DNA of 64,000 nucleotides from an uncultured Acetatifactor sp. (GTDB taxonomy: Bacteria > Bacillota > Clostridia > Lachnospirales > Lachnospiraceae). The stretch covers positions 4,764-68,763 of the forward strand of contig CAJUIA010000021.1 in assembly GCA_910586485.1 (NCBI GenBank), read 5' to 3'. The notes below the pieces were generated by a model, which was not told the origin of the DNA, searched no databases, and saw nothing but the letters and a program-made list of their open reading frames with translations. Below, in pieces: positions 17,646-24,850 of this stretch; position 1 is the stretch's first letter; every line of letters begins with the position of its first letter. The position numbers were made by a program, and so were the translations under genes.

Positions 17646-18346
17646 CACAAATCCTCCAGCTCTGCGGCAGGCGTGCGCCGCCTGTTCTCATAATCGCTTT
17701 TAATCAGCCCGTCTTTCACCACGACCACCTTATGCACCATATTTTTAATGGAATTATTATGAGTAACGATCAACATGGTGGTGCCGTATTTTTCGTTTAT
17801 CTTCTCCAACAGTATCAGAATTTCCCGTGACGTTTTGGAGTCCAGCGCCCCCGTAGGCTCATCGCAGAGCAGCAGCCTGGGATTTTTAATCAGTGCCCGT
17901 GCAATGGCGCACCTCTGCTGCTGCCCGCCGGAAAGCTGGGAGGGAAATTTGTCCCGCTGTTCAAAAAGGCCCAGCGTTTCCAGCAGCTCATTCAAGTCAA
18001 GGGGCTGGCCGGTAAGGTATTCGCATACCTGAATATTTTCCCGCACCGTCAGATCAGGCACCAGATTATAAAACTGAAAGACAAACCCCAGATTCTCCCG
18101 ACGGTAATCAGCAAGAGCGCCGCTTTTCAGACCGGAAATCTCCTTCCCGTCAACTACAACGGATCCGGCATCAATTTCATCCAATCCGCCGATACAGTTT
18201 AGCAGCGTGGATTTTCCACTGCCGCTGCTCCCCTGTATCACACACATCTGTCCGCGCTCCACCCCCATAGTAATACCGTTCAGCACGCTGACCCGGCTTT
18301 CGCCGGCGCCATAACTTTTCTTTAAATCCGTGACCTGCAAATACAT
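17645..18346 (-). CDS. ABC transporter ATP-binding protein (LolD/MacB type)
   Basis: 233 residues from MYLQVTDLKKSYG. Walker A GSSGSGKST at about 39-47, signature LSGGQQQR, Walker B LLLCDEPTGALD and H-loop IVTHN. AGGAGGA lies 6 bases before the ATG at 18346, which decides the start. The gene has its own promoter region containing a palindrome (18383-18407) that is repeated before the TetR gene. Confidence 0.93.
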   Translation of the reverse strand: MYLQVTDLKKSYGAGESRVSVLNGITMGVERGQMCVIQGSSGSGKSTLLNCIGGLDEIDAGSVVVDGKEISGLKSGALADYRRENLGFVFQFYNLVPDLTVRENIQVCEYLTGQPLDLNELLETLGLFEQRDKFPSQLSGGQQQRCAIARALIKNPRLLLCDEPTGALDSKTSREILILLEKINEKYGTTMLIVTHNNSIKNMVHKVVVVKDGLIKSDYENRRRTPAAELEDL

Positions 18347-18382
18347 TTCAAATCCTCCTGTCAAATGAATCTTCTACATAAC

Positions 18383-18407
18383 GCCAGCATAACATTGTTA
18401 TGTTGGC
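18383..18407 (-). promoter_or_regulatory. TetR operator before the ATPase/FtsX genes
   Basis: CATAACA and TGTTATG flank a single central T at 18395. The dyad extends outward (GCCAG...TTGGC) to 25 bp with one mismatch pair. The core ATAACA-T-TGTTAT recurs at 19100-19112 over the start region of the TetR gene. Confidence 0.78.
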
Positions 18408-18419
18408 TGCTTAATATTA

Positions 18420-18447
18420 GCCGCACAGGCCTTGCAGTCTGTGCGGC
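18420..18447 (-). terminator. Hairpin between the TetR gene and the ATPase gene
   Basis: A perfect 9-bp stem (GCCGCACAG/CTGTGCGGC) lies nine bases after the TetR stop. The minus-strand tail is TAATATT rather than a clean T-run, so termination may be partial. Confidence 0.55.
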
Positions 18448-18455
18448 ATATTCTC

Positions 18456-19085
18456 TTATTTTCCGGTCTCCACATCCTCCAGAGTCAGCTTCATCCACCC
18501 GCTCACTATAAAATCCATAAAGCGCCCCATCACGGTAATTGCTTTTTCCACATCCTTTTCATGAGTGAGCAAATGGCTGAAGGCATCAACTGCCATATGG
18601 GACAGCCAGTGGAGCATATAGCGGTTGATCCGTTTCCCCGGCAGTACTCCCGCCAGTTTCTCCGCTACCATAAAATACCTTTTTTCAATGGTCTCCACCA
18701 GCTCATCCACTACGTTTTCAAACCGAGTGCCCTGAGCCTTTGTAAGCAGCAACAGAAACTCCTGACGGTTCGCATATAGGTGACGAATCAAAACGGCGGC
18801 AAACTCGTCATGATCGCCGTCGGAATGTATGTACGTCTCCGGATTCAACTCGTTTTCCATGCTGAAATGCTCATATAACAGCTGTTTCAGCTCCAACAGC
18901 GGAGGCTCCACAATGGCAGCAAACAGGTCCTCCTTATCTTTGAAGAAAAAATACAGCGCTCCTGTCGTTACTCCCGCATCGGCACAGATTTTCCGCAGTG
19001 AGGCTTTCAGGTAACCCTTGGCGGTAAACTCTTGCCTGGCGCTCTCCAGCAAATGCTCCCGTGTCTTCTTATCCTCACCGTCCAA
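18456..19085 (-). CDS. TetR/AcrR-family transcriptional regulator
   Basis: About 209 residues. The N-terminal HTH (TREHLLESARQEF, then LRKICADAGVTTGALYFFF) is textbook TetR. The C-terminal part with ENVVDELVETIEKRYFMV is the ligand domain. I prefer the TTG at 19085 because GGAGGG lies 6 bases before it. The in-frame ATG at 19106 sits inside the palindromic operator and has no such site. The same palindrome precedes the ATPase gene, so this protein very probably represses both itself and the exporter genes. Confidence 0.88.
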   Translation of the reverse strand: MDGEDKKTREHLLESARQEFTAKGYLKASLRKICADAGVTTGALYFFFKDKEDLFAAIVEPPLLELKQLLYEHFSMENELNPETYIHSDGDHDEFAAVLIRHLYANRQEFLLLLTKAQGTRFENVVDELVETIEKRYFMVAEKLAGVLPGKRINRYMLHWLSHMAVDAFSHLLTHEKDVEKAITVMGRFMDFIVSGWMKLTLEDVETGK

Positions 19086-19099
19086 ATCAGGCCCTCCGA

Positions 19100-19112
19100 A
19101 TAACATTGTTAT
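19100..19112 (-). promoter_or_regulatory. TetR operator, second copy (autoregulation)
   Basis: ATAACA-T-TGTTAT, a perfect 13-bp dyad that matches the core of the site at 18388-18402. It overlaps the 5' end of the TetR transcription unit. Confidence 0.75.
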
Positions 19113-19257
19113 GTATATATGCTAGCACATATTTTAATATATGTCAATTCCCCAACCACACCAACCACAGCATAACCCATTTGACGGATGACCGCAAATG
19201 GGTTATGCTGATAGAAGTAAAAAAACTTTATACCCACACCGTCCGGAGGAACAAAGA

Positions 19258-19500
19258 ATGCTGCTGAAGAAAAACAGAGATCTGGAAGCACTGCTGGAAC
19301 GCATTGATAATAACATGGCCAACAATTATAAGGACGCCGCCCAAGACTATTTGAAGCAATATGAAGCAAGGCTTCATGAGCTTCTGGAAACAGGTGCCTT
19401 AAAGGACAAGCAAAAAGTGCACTATGAATCGCTCCTTGGCAGCTATCGGGAACGGATGAAGGAATTCCGTCACAAGGATCAGAAGCCCTACTGGACGTGA
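19258..19500 (+). CDS. Small charged, helical protein of unknown function
   Basis: 80 residues from MLLKKNRDLEALLERID. GGAGGA lies 7 bases before this ATG, which is why the longer reading from 19198 is rejected. The sequence is almost entirely helical and charged with spaced leucines, including DYLKQYEARLHELLE and GSYRERMKEF, which suggests a short coiled coil. No family recognised; it stands alone, divergent from the TetR gene. Confidence 0.72.
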   Translation: MLLKKNRDLEALLERIDNNMANNYKDAAQDYLKQYEARLHELLETGALKDKQKVHYESLLGSYRERMKEFRHKDQKPYWT

Positions 19501-19587
19501 TCAATTTCCTGACCGGATATTATGATTTTCCTGATGTCAAAATGCTGAATGATCAGTGCTTATGATTAGCAGGTTGGGAAAATGGGG

Positions 19588-20088
19588 TTAAATGAAAAAA
19601 CAATAATCCAAAATTATGTTTCCCTTCTCGTCCGGCGTTGTAAAACGGGGGCATAAACCATTTTCAAAGGACCTTTCCACCCCGTTTTCATCAACACCCG
19701 GTTCCATTCCGGCATTGCGAAGAGCCTCCGGGCAATTACCTATCATACTGTGTACTTCCTCTTCCCTGCCGTAAATCCAACAGGTTCCCAGGCTCGTCTT
19801 TGGGAAATCAAGACAGGAAAAGCCCTCCGGAACTTCCGTATTTTCCGGAGCAAACATGCCGATCCAGTATTCCAGAAGCTCTCCGTGCTTACGGCACTCC
19901 AAACCCACATATCCCCCGCCGTTTTCCCAAAGCTCCAGCATCTTACCCGTTCCGCCCATGCTGTTCTCCACTACGTCAAACCAGCCGTTGGCAAACCACT
20001 CGCCCCAGCCGCTGAAGTCATGATACTTCTTTCCGATAAACCTCATTGCAGGAACTTCTTCCCGAAACACCTTGATAATTTCCGCCAT
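19588..20088 (-). CDS. GyrI-like/AraC effector-binding-domain protein
   Basis: 166 residues. The layout matches the stand-alone SRPBCC/GyrI-like small-molecule binding domain often seen beside AraC regulators: strands around YVGLECRKHGELLEYWIGMF, then VPEGFSCLDFPKTSLGTCWI and a Cys-rich C-terminal part. It follows the AraC gene by 20 bases on the same strand. It probably binds a small ligand; no catalytic site is evident. Confidence 0.75.
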   Translation of the reverse strand: MAEIIKVFREEVPAMRFIGKKYHDFSGWGEWFANGWFDVVENSMGGTGKMLELWENGGGYVGLECRKHGELLEYWIGMFAPENTEVPEGFSCLDFPKTSLGTCWIYGREEEVHSMIGNCPEALRNAGMEPGVDENGVERSFENGLCPRFTTPDEKGNIILDYCFFI

Positions 20089-20108
20089 ATTTTTTCTCCT
20101 TTTTGGGT

Positions 20109-20954
20109 TTATTTATCTTTAATGTGAATAAAGATTCGTTCCGAAAATTCCCTGCTGCTTTCCCTGTAGGTTTCAAAGTCACAGTCGCCGGGATATATAT
20201 ACCCGCTCCGCGGAATCCATTCCTGCATAATATAATCCCAAGTCCTGCGTATGGTATTCACAAAAGTATACTTGTCCGCCGGTGGAGTGTCAAAAACTGC
20301 ATACAAGCCGCCATCCACCTTTAACTGCACGGTCCCCGTCAGGTCCCCATAGGCATATTCCGTAAGAATTCCCACATAATACTCCAGCCTGTTTTCCTCG
20401 AAATTCCACACGGAAAATCCATAATCGGTCTGTATATCCCCGCCGGATAATTTCCCGGAAAAGCCTCCGCAATTATATTTATTCCAAAACATCGTGGGAT
20501 CCTCTTCATCACTTTTATAAACCGTGGCGCTGAAGGGCCTTATTTCCAAAATTTCAGGCCCTGCCAGGATTCCGGATTTCAAATGGAAGCCTTCTTTGCC
20601 CGGCCCTGCCCTGTGAAGCAGCTTCAGGCTGTTGTCCACTGCCCGATACTGGGAGGGCAGAATATGATGTTCGGATTGAAACGCCCTGGTAAAATTTTCT
20701 TTCGAATTAAACCCATGCTTATATCCGATTCGGGAAATTGGCTCGTTGGTATCCGCAATATCCCGAACGCTCTCCGTAATCCTTCTTCTGCGGACATACT
20801 CTGCAGGCGTCATCTGAAGGACTTCCTTAAAAATCCGCAAAAAGTGATATTTGGAATATCCCGCAGCCTGGGCCAGCTGGTCCAGATTTATATCCTCATA
20901 TAAGTTTTCTTCCAGATATTCCAGAGCCTTCTGCAAAGATTTCTCATATTCCAT
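20109..20954 (-). CDS. AraC-family regulator with GyrI-like effector-binding domain
   Basis: 281 residues. Residues 1-100 hold two AraC helix-turn-helix units (INLDQLAQAAGYSKYHFLRI and ISRIGYKHGFNSKENFTRAF). The rest is a GyrI-like ligand domain (GGLYAVFDTPPADKY and IRRTWDYIMQEWIPRSGY). This is the Rob/MarA-with-effector-domain arrangement. With the downstream single-domain protein it probably forms a small-molecule-responsive pair. Confidence 0.92.
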   Translation of the reverse strand: MEYEKSLQKALEYLEENLYEDINLDQLAQAAGYSKYHFLRIFKEVLQMTPAEYVRRRRITESVRDIADTNEPISRIGYKHGFNSKENFTRAFQSEHHILPSQYRAVDNSLKLLHRAGPGKEGFHLKSGILAGPEILEIRPFSATVYKSDEEDPTMFWNKYNCGGFSGKLSGGDIQTDYGFSVWNFEENRLEYYVGILTEYAYGDLTGTVQLKVDGGLYAVFDTPPADKYTFVNTIRRTWDYIMQEWIPRSGYIYPGDCDFETYRESSREFSERIFIHIKDK

Positions 20955-21048
20955 AAGCAGCCCTCTTAAAACCGGTATACTGATACCAGGATACCATATC
21001 AGCCGGCAGATTCGTTGATATAAATTGCGGACTTTTCACAATGGAACA

Positions 21049-21447
21049 TCAGACCATATTTCGGATCATTTCTTCAAGCACCGCCATATCCTTCCTGCTG
21101 AAATAAAACCGAAACGCATTCAGCTTTTGAATGCCCATGCCATAGATAATTTCTTTGTTCAGAGTAACCAGTATGAAAGCCGATTTAAATATAAATTTGC
21201 CTGCCTCCCGCCTGCGCATGTCCACCACATTCTCCTTAATGTCCACCGTCCAGACACCTTTGCCGTTGTCGGCCACAATTCTTCGGTTTGTCATGGTGAT
21301 CCGCGAATCCTCCAAGCCAAGCAGGCGGCCTTCTCCTGTGCCAAAAAGCCTGAGCTTTGTCGCAAAAACAACCTTCTCCCCCTGCTCCAGCTCGACGTTA
21401 AACTTATTTCTGATTTCCGGTAAAGTGTCCAGATAGTCCGTATTCAT
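21049..21447 (-). CDS. Small protein with a bacterial PH/GRAM-like domain
   Basis: 132 residues from MNTDYLDTLPEIRNKFN. The pattern LEQGEKVVFATKLRLFGTGE, then ITMTNRRIVADN and VWTVDIKENVVDM, is that of a bacterial pleckstrin-homology-like domain, in which residues after 'TNRRI' form the core strands. It starts inside the last codons of the preceding membrane protein gene (ATGA overlap), so the two are co-translated. Function unknown. Confidence 0.75.
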   Translation of the reverse strand: MNTDYLDTLPEIRNKFNVELEQGEKVVFATKLRLFGTGEGRLLGLEDSRITMTNRRIVADNGKGVWTVDIKENVVDMRRREAGKFIFKSAFILVTLNKEIIYGMGIQKLNAFRFYFSRKDMAVLEEMIRNMV

Positions 21448-22109
21448 GATAATGCTTCCTCCGCTTCTTTTTGTCGTTTTTCCGCGCATTCCAGACTAAA
21501 GTCAATCATCCGCTGCATCTGATGCTTATAAATATCATCCAGCCCCCATTCATAGCCGAATATAATATCCTGACGGTGCTTCAACAGCTCTGTCTGTATA
21601 AAGTCATAAGCCTTCTGACTGTTTTTAATTTTGATGAAGCGCTCTTTGTGATCCCTGCCCTTAAAGACCAGCCACGAATCCTTACCGATTGGAATCAGCC
21701 CGTCCAGCTTGCTGGTGATAACCCACGGATACACCCACAGCACAGTTGACATCGGAATAAATCCCAAGCCGAATCTGGCCACAATCACTGCCTGACTGGT
21801 GACAAACAAGCCTTCACACTTCTCGCAAAAGACGGCCTCCCCGTTTATGATATTGAGCTGCAGGGGCGAAAAGGCTTTTAAAAACTTTCTGGTTATAATG
21901 CTGGAAAGCAGCCACAGTATAGCAAACAGCATGGCCGGAAAAATCATCCCCAGCATGGCAAGCTGCAGCCCAAAGGGAAAATTGTCCAGAAGCATCGTGG
22001 CAAATGCCAGCGGAATAAACAACAGGCAGATAAAGGTCAGTATTTTCAGTTTCGTTACTCTTCTGTGGTAAAGACCATATAGAATATCGTATTCCTTCAG
22101 CTGCTTCAT
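21444..22109 (-). CDS. Two-span membrane protein of unknown function
   Basis: 221 residues from MKQLKEYDILYGLYHRR. Two spans at about 23-42 and 48-70 precede a cytoplasmic part of about 150 residues that includes IIARKF-like basic residues and a C-terminal amphipathic helix (YKHQMQRMIDFSLECAEKRQ). It may be a companion PH-like membrane protein (strands around FVTSQAVIVARFGLGFIPMS). It overlaps the following PH-like gene by 4 bp. AGAGGA precedes the ATG. Confidence 0.7.
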   Translation of the reverse strand: MKQLKEYDILYGLYHRRVTKLKILTFICLLFIPLAFATMLLDNFPFGLQLAMLGMIFPAMLFAILWLLSSIITRKFLKAFSPLQLNIINGEAVFCEKCEGLFVTSQAVIVARFGLGFIPMSTVLWVYPWVITSKLDGLIPIGKDSWLVFKGRDHKERFIKIKNSQKAYDFIQTELLKHRQDIIFGYEWGLDDIYKHQMQRMIDFSLECAEKRQKEAEEALS

Positions 22110-22210
22110 AATTCCTCTAATTCCGCCGCGCAAGCGGCGTCTAAATCTTTTTGCCTGACAGCAGTATAACATAAAATGTCCTCACACGGCAACTCAAGGC
22201 GTTTCAGGAA

Positions 22211-22239
22211 TTGACAAGCCGGTTTGTTTATAGTATATT
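22211..22239 (+). promoter_or_regulatory. Strong promoter of the Erm transcription unit
   Basis: TTGACA (22211-22216) and TATATT (22234-22239) separated by 17 bases. The predicted transcript starts near 22246, leaving a leader of about 325 bases before the methyltransferase ATG. Confidence 0.82.
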
Positions 22240-22344
22240 GAGAAAGGAAATAAGAGAAAGGCGGTTTCGAGCAGTGGGTGTTTGTAATTGCGGAAAGGCC
22301 CGTATTCAGGGGCAGTAAAAAAGCAGATATATTGTCTCATGTAA

Positions 22345-22425
22345 ATGGGATTTTTTTGCGTGCAATACAAACCCTTCATGCTTTTAGCAAATAATCAGCA
22401 GACTTGTATCAGATTGCCTGTTTGA
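22345..22425 (+). CDS. Putative leader peptide (26 codons) upstream of Erm
   Basis: ATG at 22345 opens a 26-residue frame (MGFFCVQYKPFMLLANNQQT, ending CIRLPV) that stops at 22425, just before two hairpins. An ATG-TAA minimal frame lies directly before it at 22339. No strong ribosome binding site is visible. Leaders of macrolide- and ribosome-targeting resistance genes often encode such peptides, whose translation under drug decides whether a terminator forms. This assignment is inferred from position and length. Confidence 0.5.
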   Translation: MGFFCVQYKPFMLLANNQQTCIRLPV

Positions 22426-22437
22426 CTGACACTGTAT

Positions 22438-22523
22438 CCGGCTTTGTAAGCAGAGCCGGCTTTGTATGGCTTGTATGAATTTGGCAGGGAAATTTCCGTT
22501 TCAGGGGAATATCCTGCTTTTTT
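22438..22523 (+). terminator. Attenuator-like hairpins and T-run in the Erm leader
   Basis: A first hairpin (CCGGCTTTG/CAGAGCCGG, 22438-22459) follows the leader peptide. A second hairpin (GCAGG at 22484-22488 with CCTGC at 22513-22517) is followed at once by TTTTTT (22518-22523). The second is a rho-independent terminator located about 50 bases before the Erm start, as in transcription attenuation. Confidence 0.65.
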
Positions 22524-22571
22524 ATTGCCTTTTTGTTACCTTGAATGAGCATAGCAAAAAGGAGGCATACC

Positions 22572-23360
22572 ATGCAGAAAAGCAGGAAACAGTCCGCTCC
22601 CGGCCGCGGCGTAAAATTATCGGATTCACAAAATTTTATCACCAGTAAAGCGCTGATTCAAAGACTCATTCGCCTTACCGACATTCATCAAAATGATACA
22701 GTCATTGAAATTGGAACGGGAAAAGGGCATCTGACGGAGGCCCTTTGCAGAAAAAGCGGACACGTCTGCTCCGTGGAGCTTGACCGGAAATTATATGAAA
22801 GCTCCAGAATAAAGCTGGCCGGCTATTCCAATTTAAGTCTGATCCACGGAGACTTTTTAAAGTATTCTCTCCCGTCAAAGGGAGATTACAAGGTGTTTTC
22901 CAATATTCCTTATTGTATTACCACGCAGATCCTGGAGAAACTGACAGACACGCCAAACCCGCCAAAGGATATTTGGCTGATTATGGAGAAAGGGGCGGCC
23001 AAAAGATTCACGGGAACAGGGAAGGAAACAAAGCAGTCCCTGCTGCTTAAGGTAAACTGGGATATGAAGATATTATTTCATTTCCGCAGGGAGGATTTTC
23101 ACCCCATGCCCTCTGTGGACTCTGTGCTGGTGCATTTTTCCAGGAAAGCCGTGCCGGATTTAAGCAGAGAACAGCTGAAGAACTTTGGATTTTTTATTGA
23201 ACATTCTTATAAATACGGCCTCTGTGGCAGAAACGGCCTGCTCACAAAGAGGCAGGTATCCGTGGCTTTAAAGCAGGCGGGGCTTCCCCATGCCCATGAG
23301 GACGGCGTGACCCTGTATATCCAGTGGCTCTGCTTATTTCGATGCTGGAAAGGGGGGTAA
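22572..23360 (+). CDS. erm: 23S rRNA (adenine-N6)-dimethyltransferase, Erm family
   Basis: 262 residues, normal Erm length. The family opening LSDSQNFITSKALIQRLIRL is followed by SAM motif I (IEIGTGKGHLT, about 45-55), the acidic residue of motif II (VELD, 68-71), GDF (93-95) and the catalytic NIPYC at 111-115, which fits N-[IL]-P-Y. The C-terminal part has the DFHPMPSVD block shared by Erm and KsgA. The short basic N-terminus and the long leader point to Erm rather than KsgA. It should methylate A2058 and give macrolide-lincosamide-streptogramin B resistance. AGGAGGC precedes the ATG at 22572. The exact Erm class is not assigned. Confidence 0.85.
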   Translation: MQKSRKQSAPGRGVKLSDSQNFITSKALIQRLIRLTDIHQNDTVIEIGTGKGHLTEALCRKSGHVCSVELDRKLYESSRIKLAGYSNLSLIHGDFLKYSLPSKGDYKVFSNIPYCITTQILEKLTDTPNPPKDIWLIMEKGAAKRFTGTGKETKQSLLLKVNWDMKILFHFRREDFHPMPSVDSVLVHFSRKAVPDLSREQLKNFGFFIEHSYKYGLCGRNGLLTKRQVSVALKQAGLPHAHEDGVTLYIQWLCLFRCWKGG

Positions 23361-23370
23361 AAAGATTTTC

Positions 23371-23399
23371 TTGACAGCCCTCAAAGCTTTCCATAGAAT
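23371..23399 (+). promoter_or_regulatory. Promoter of the DUF402 gene
   Basis: TTGACA (23371-23376) and TAGAAT (23394-23399) with a 17-base spacer, directly behind the Erm stop. It gives the next gene its own transcript. Confidence 0.75.
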
Positions 23400-23420
23400 T
23401 TAGTTCATAGGAGGGTGACT

Positions 23421-24059
23421 ATGAAGCATAAAAGGTTAAACAGAGACGGCTGGGGTTTCCAGTATTACCCGTATTATCAAATGCGGATTGACGATGAAAT
23501 ATTTCATGGGCTGGCATGTCTGATCCGCTTGACGGACGGCGAGGAAAATTACTGGGCGACGCCCAAGGCCGGAAGGATACAGGTAACGGGAACCGGCATG
23601 ACCTGGCTGGAGCTGATACCGGACCACACGAGCAGAGTGATAACCGTCAAGTACTTTCCGGACAGCACTCATGATAAAGAAAGAAAACACTATCCCACCC
23701 CTGTAAATGAAACCTATCAGCCCTCCATATGGTATGTGGACATCATAGACGGCATTGAATATGACGAATGCGGCATTGCGGTGTACATAGACAAATATCT
23801 GGACGTCATTTTCACGCCGGAAGGCGATATAAAAACAGACGACCGGGACGAGCTGGAGGAAGCATTTCAATCCGGTGAACTGACCGACGAACAATATCAT
23901 TCCGCCCTGGAAGAGGCGGAGTTGATCCTGCGGGACCTGTGTTCCGATATTCCAAAAACAAACGCCTGGTGTGCGCAAATCCGGCAGCTCGTGGAGGACA
24001 GGATTGCCGCCGGCGAAGAAATATTGAAATGCCGTGAGGTATTGGAAAGGGAACAGTAA
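23421..24059 (+). CDS. DUF402-domain protein
   Basis: 212 residues. The segment IWYVDIIDGIEYD, then YIDKYLDVIFTPEGDIKTDD and a C-terminal helix with LTDEQYHSALEEAELIL, is the DUF402 pattern (FomD/Ntdp-like nucleoside di- and triphosphate hydrolases, metal bound by the Asp cluster). An N-terminal part of about 90 residues with WATPKAGRIQVTGTGMTWLE precedes it. GGAGGGTGACT is the ribosome binding site. Phosphohydrolase activity is inferred from the family. Confidence 0.82.
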   Translation: MKHKRLNRDGWGFQYYPYYQMRIDDEIFHGLACLIRLTDGEENYWATPKAGRIQVTGTGMTWLELIPDHTSRVITVKYFPDSTHDKERKHYPTPVNETYQPSIWYVDIIDGIEYDECGIAVYIDKYLDVIFTPEGDIKTDDRDELEEAFQSGELTDEQYHSALEEAELILRDLCSDIPKTNAWCAQIRQLVEDRIAAGEEILKCREVLEREQ

Positions 24060-24073
24060 ACAGTCCTTCCCCT

Positions 24074-24781
24074 TTATTCTGCAAAGGAATACACATCCGG
24101 CACCGCATCCCGGCCAAAGGTCCTCACTGCCATGCGGTACATGGCTTTTGCATGGATGCGGTCATGCCAGATAAAACGGCGCAGCACCTTCCGCAGCGTC
24201 CAGTATTCACCGTAACTGCCTGCGAACACCCGGTTATCCAAAAAATCCTGCTTCTGCTCCAGCGCTTCAAAGCCCCGGCGGCGGCAGTCCAGAATCGTCC
24301 CTTCATTGTCCGCCTCCACCTCGATCTCACCAAAGTAATATTCATTTACATTCTTTGTATGTTGATACATTTCTTCAGCCGTCCGTGGGACCTGGCCGTA
24401 AAAGGTCCTGCGCATGGGCGCATTGCTTTTCGACCGGTCCGGAACGGCCTGATACAGCGCATAAAAATCTGCCGCCGATTTCAGGGCAAGTGCCTTCAGC
24501 TCCTGATATTCTTTTCCGGTAAGCGGCTCCCTTTCCGCCGCAAACAGTACGTCGGAATCGGCGTCACAGACATTCAAATCACAGGCAGCATCCTCCACGA
24601 TCTCCACCATCAATTCTTCGGGAACAACATCCCCTTTCCACACCAGATAAGAGCGCGCTTCCGCCGCCATCTTCCGGACAGCGGCTTCCCTGTTTTCTCC
24701 CCTTGTGTAGGCGCCGGGAAGATTCACCGCATAAAGCAAAGTGTCGCTACCGTTATGCTCCCAGACACATTTCACAATCAT
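24074..24781 (-). CDS. Protein with HicB-like N-terminus and DinB-like C-terminus
   Basis: 235 residues from MIVKCVWEHNGSDTLLYAV. Residues 1-60 resemble a HicB-type partial RNase H fold (LPGAYTRGENREAAVRKMAAEARSY pattern). The rest is helical with ARTAEEMYQHTKNVNEYYFGE-like spacing and a C-terminal WHDRIHAKAMYRM, as in DinB/YfiT four-helix proteins where histidines bind a metal. GGGAGGT precedes the ATG. It lies 70 bases after the start-side of the XRE gene stop. Function unknown. Confidence 0.65.
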   Translation of the reverse strand: MIVKCVWEHNGSDTLLYAVNLPGAYTRGENREAAVRKMAAEARSYLVWKGDVVPEELMVEIVEDAACDLNVCDADSDVLFAAEREPLTGKEYQELKALALKSAADFYALYQAVPDRSKSNAPMRRTFYGQVPRTAEEMYQHTKNVNEYYFGEIEVEADNEGTILDCRRRGFEALEQKQDFLDNRVFAGSYGEYWTLRKVLRRFIWHDRIHAKAMYRMAVRTFGRDAVPDVYSFAE

Positions 24782-24850
24782 CGCTTCGTACCTCCCTGTA
24801 ACTGTTTTCATTTGCCCCCTTATAAGACGCTTAGAAAGCATACTACGTAA

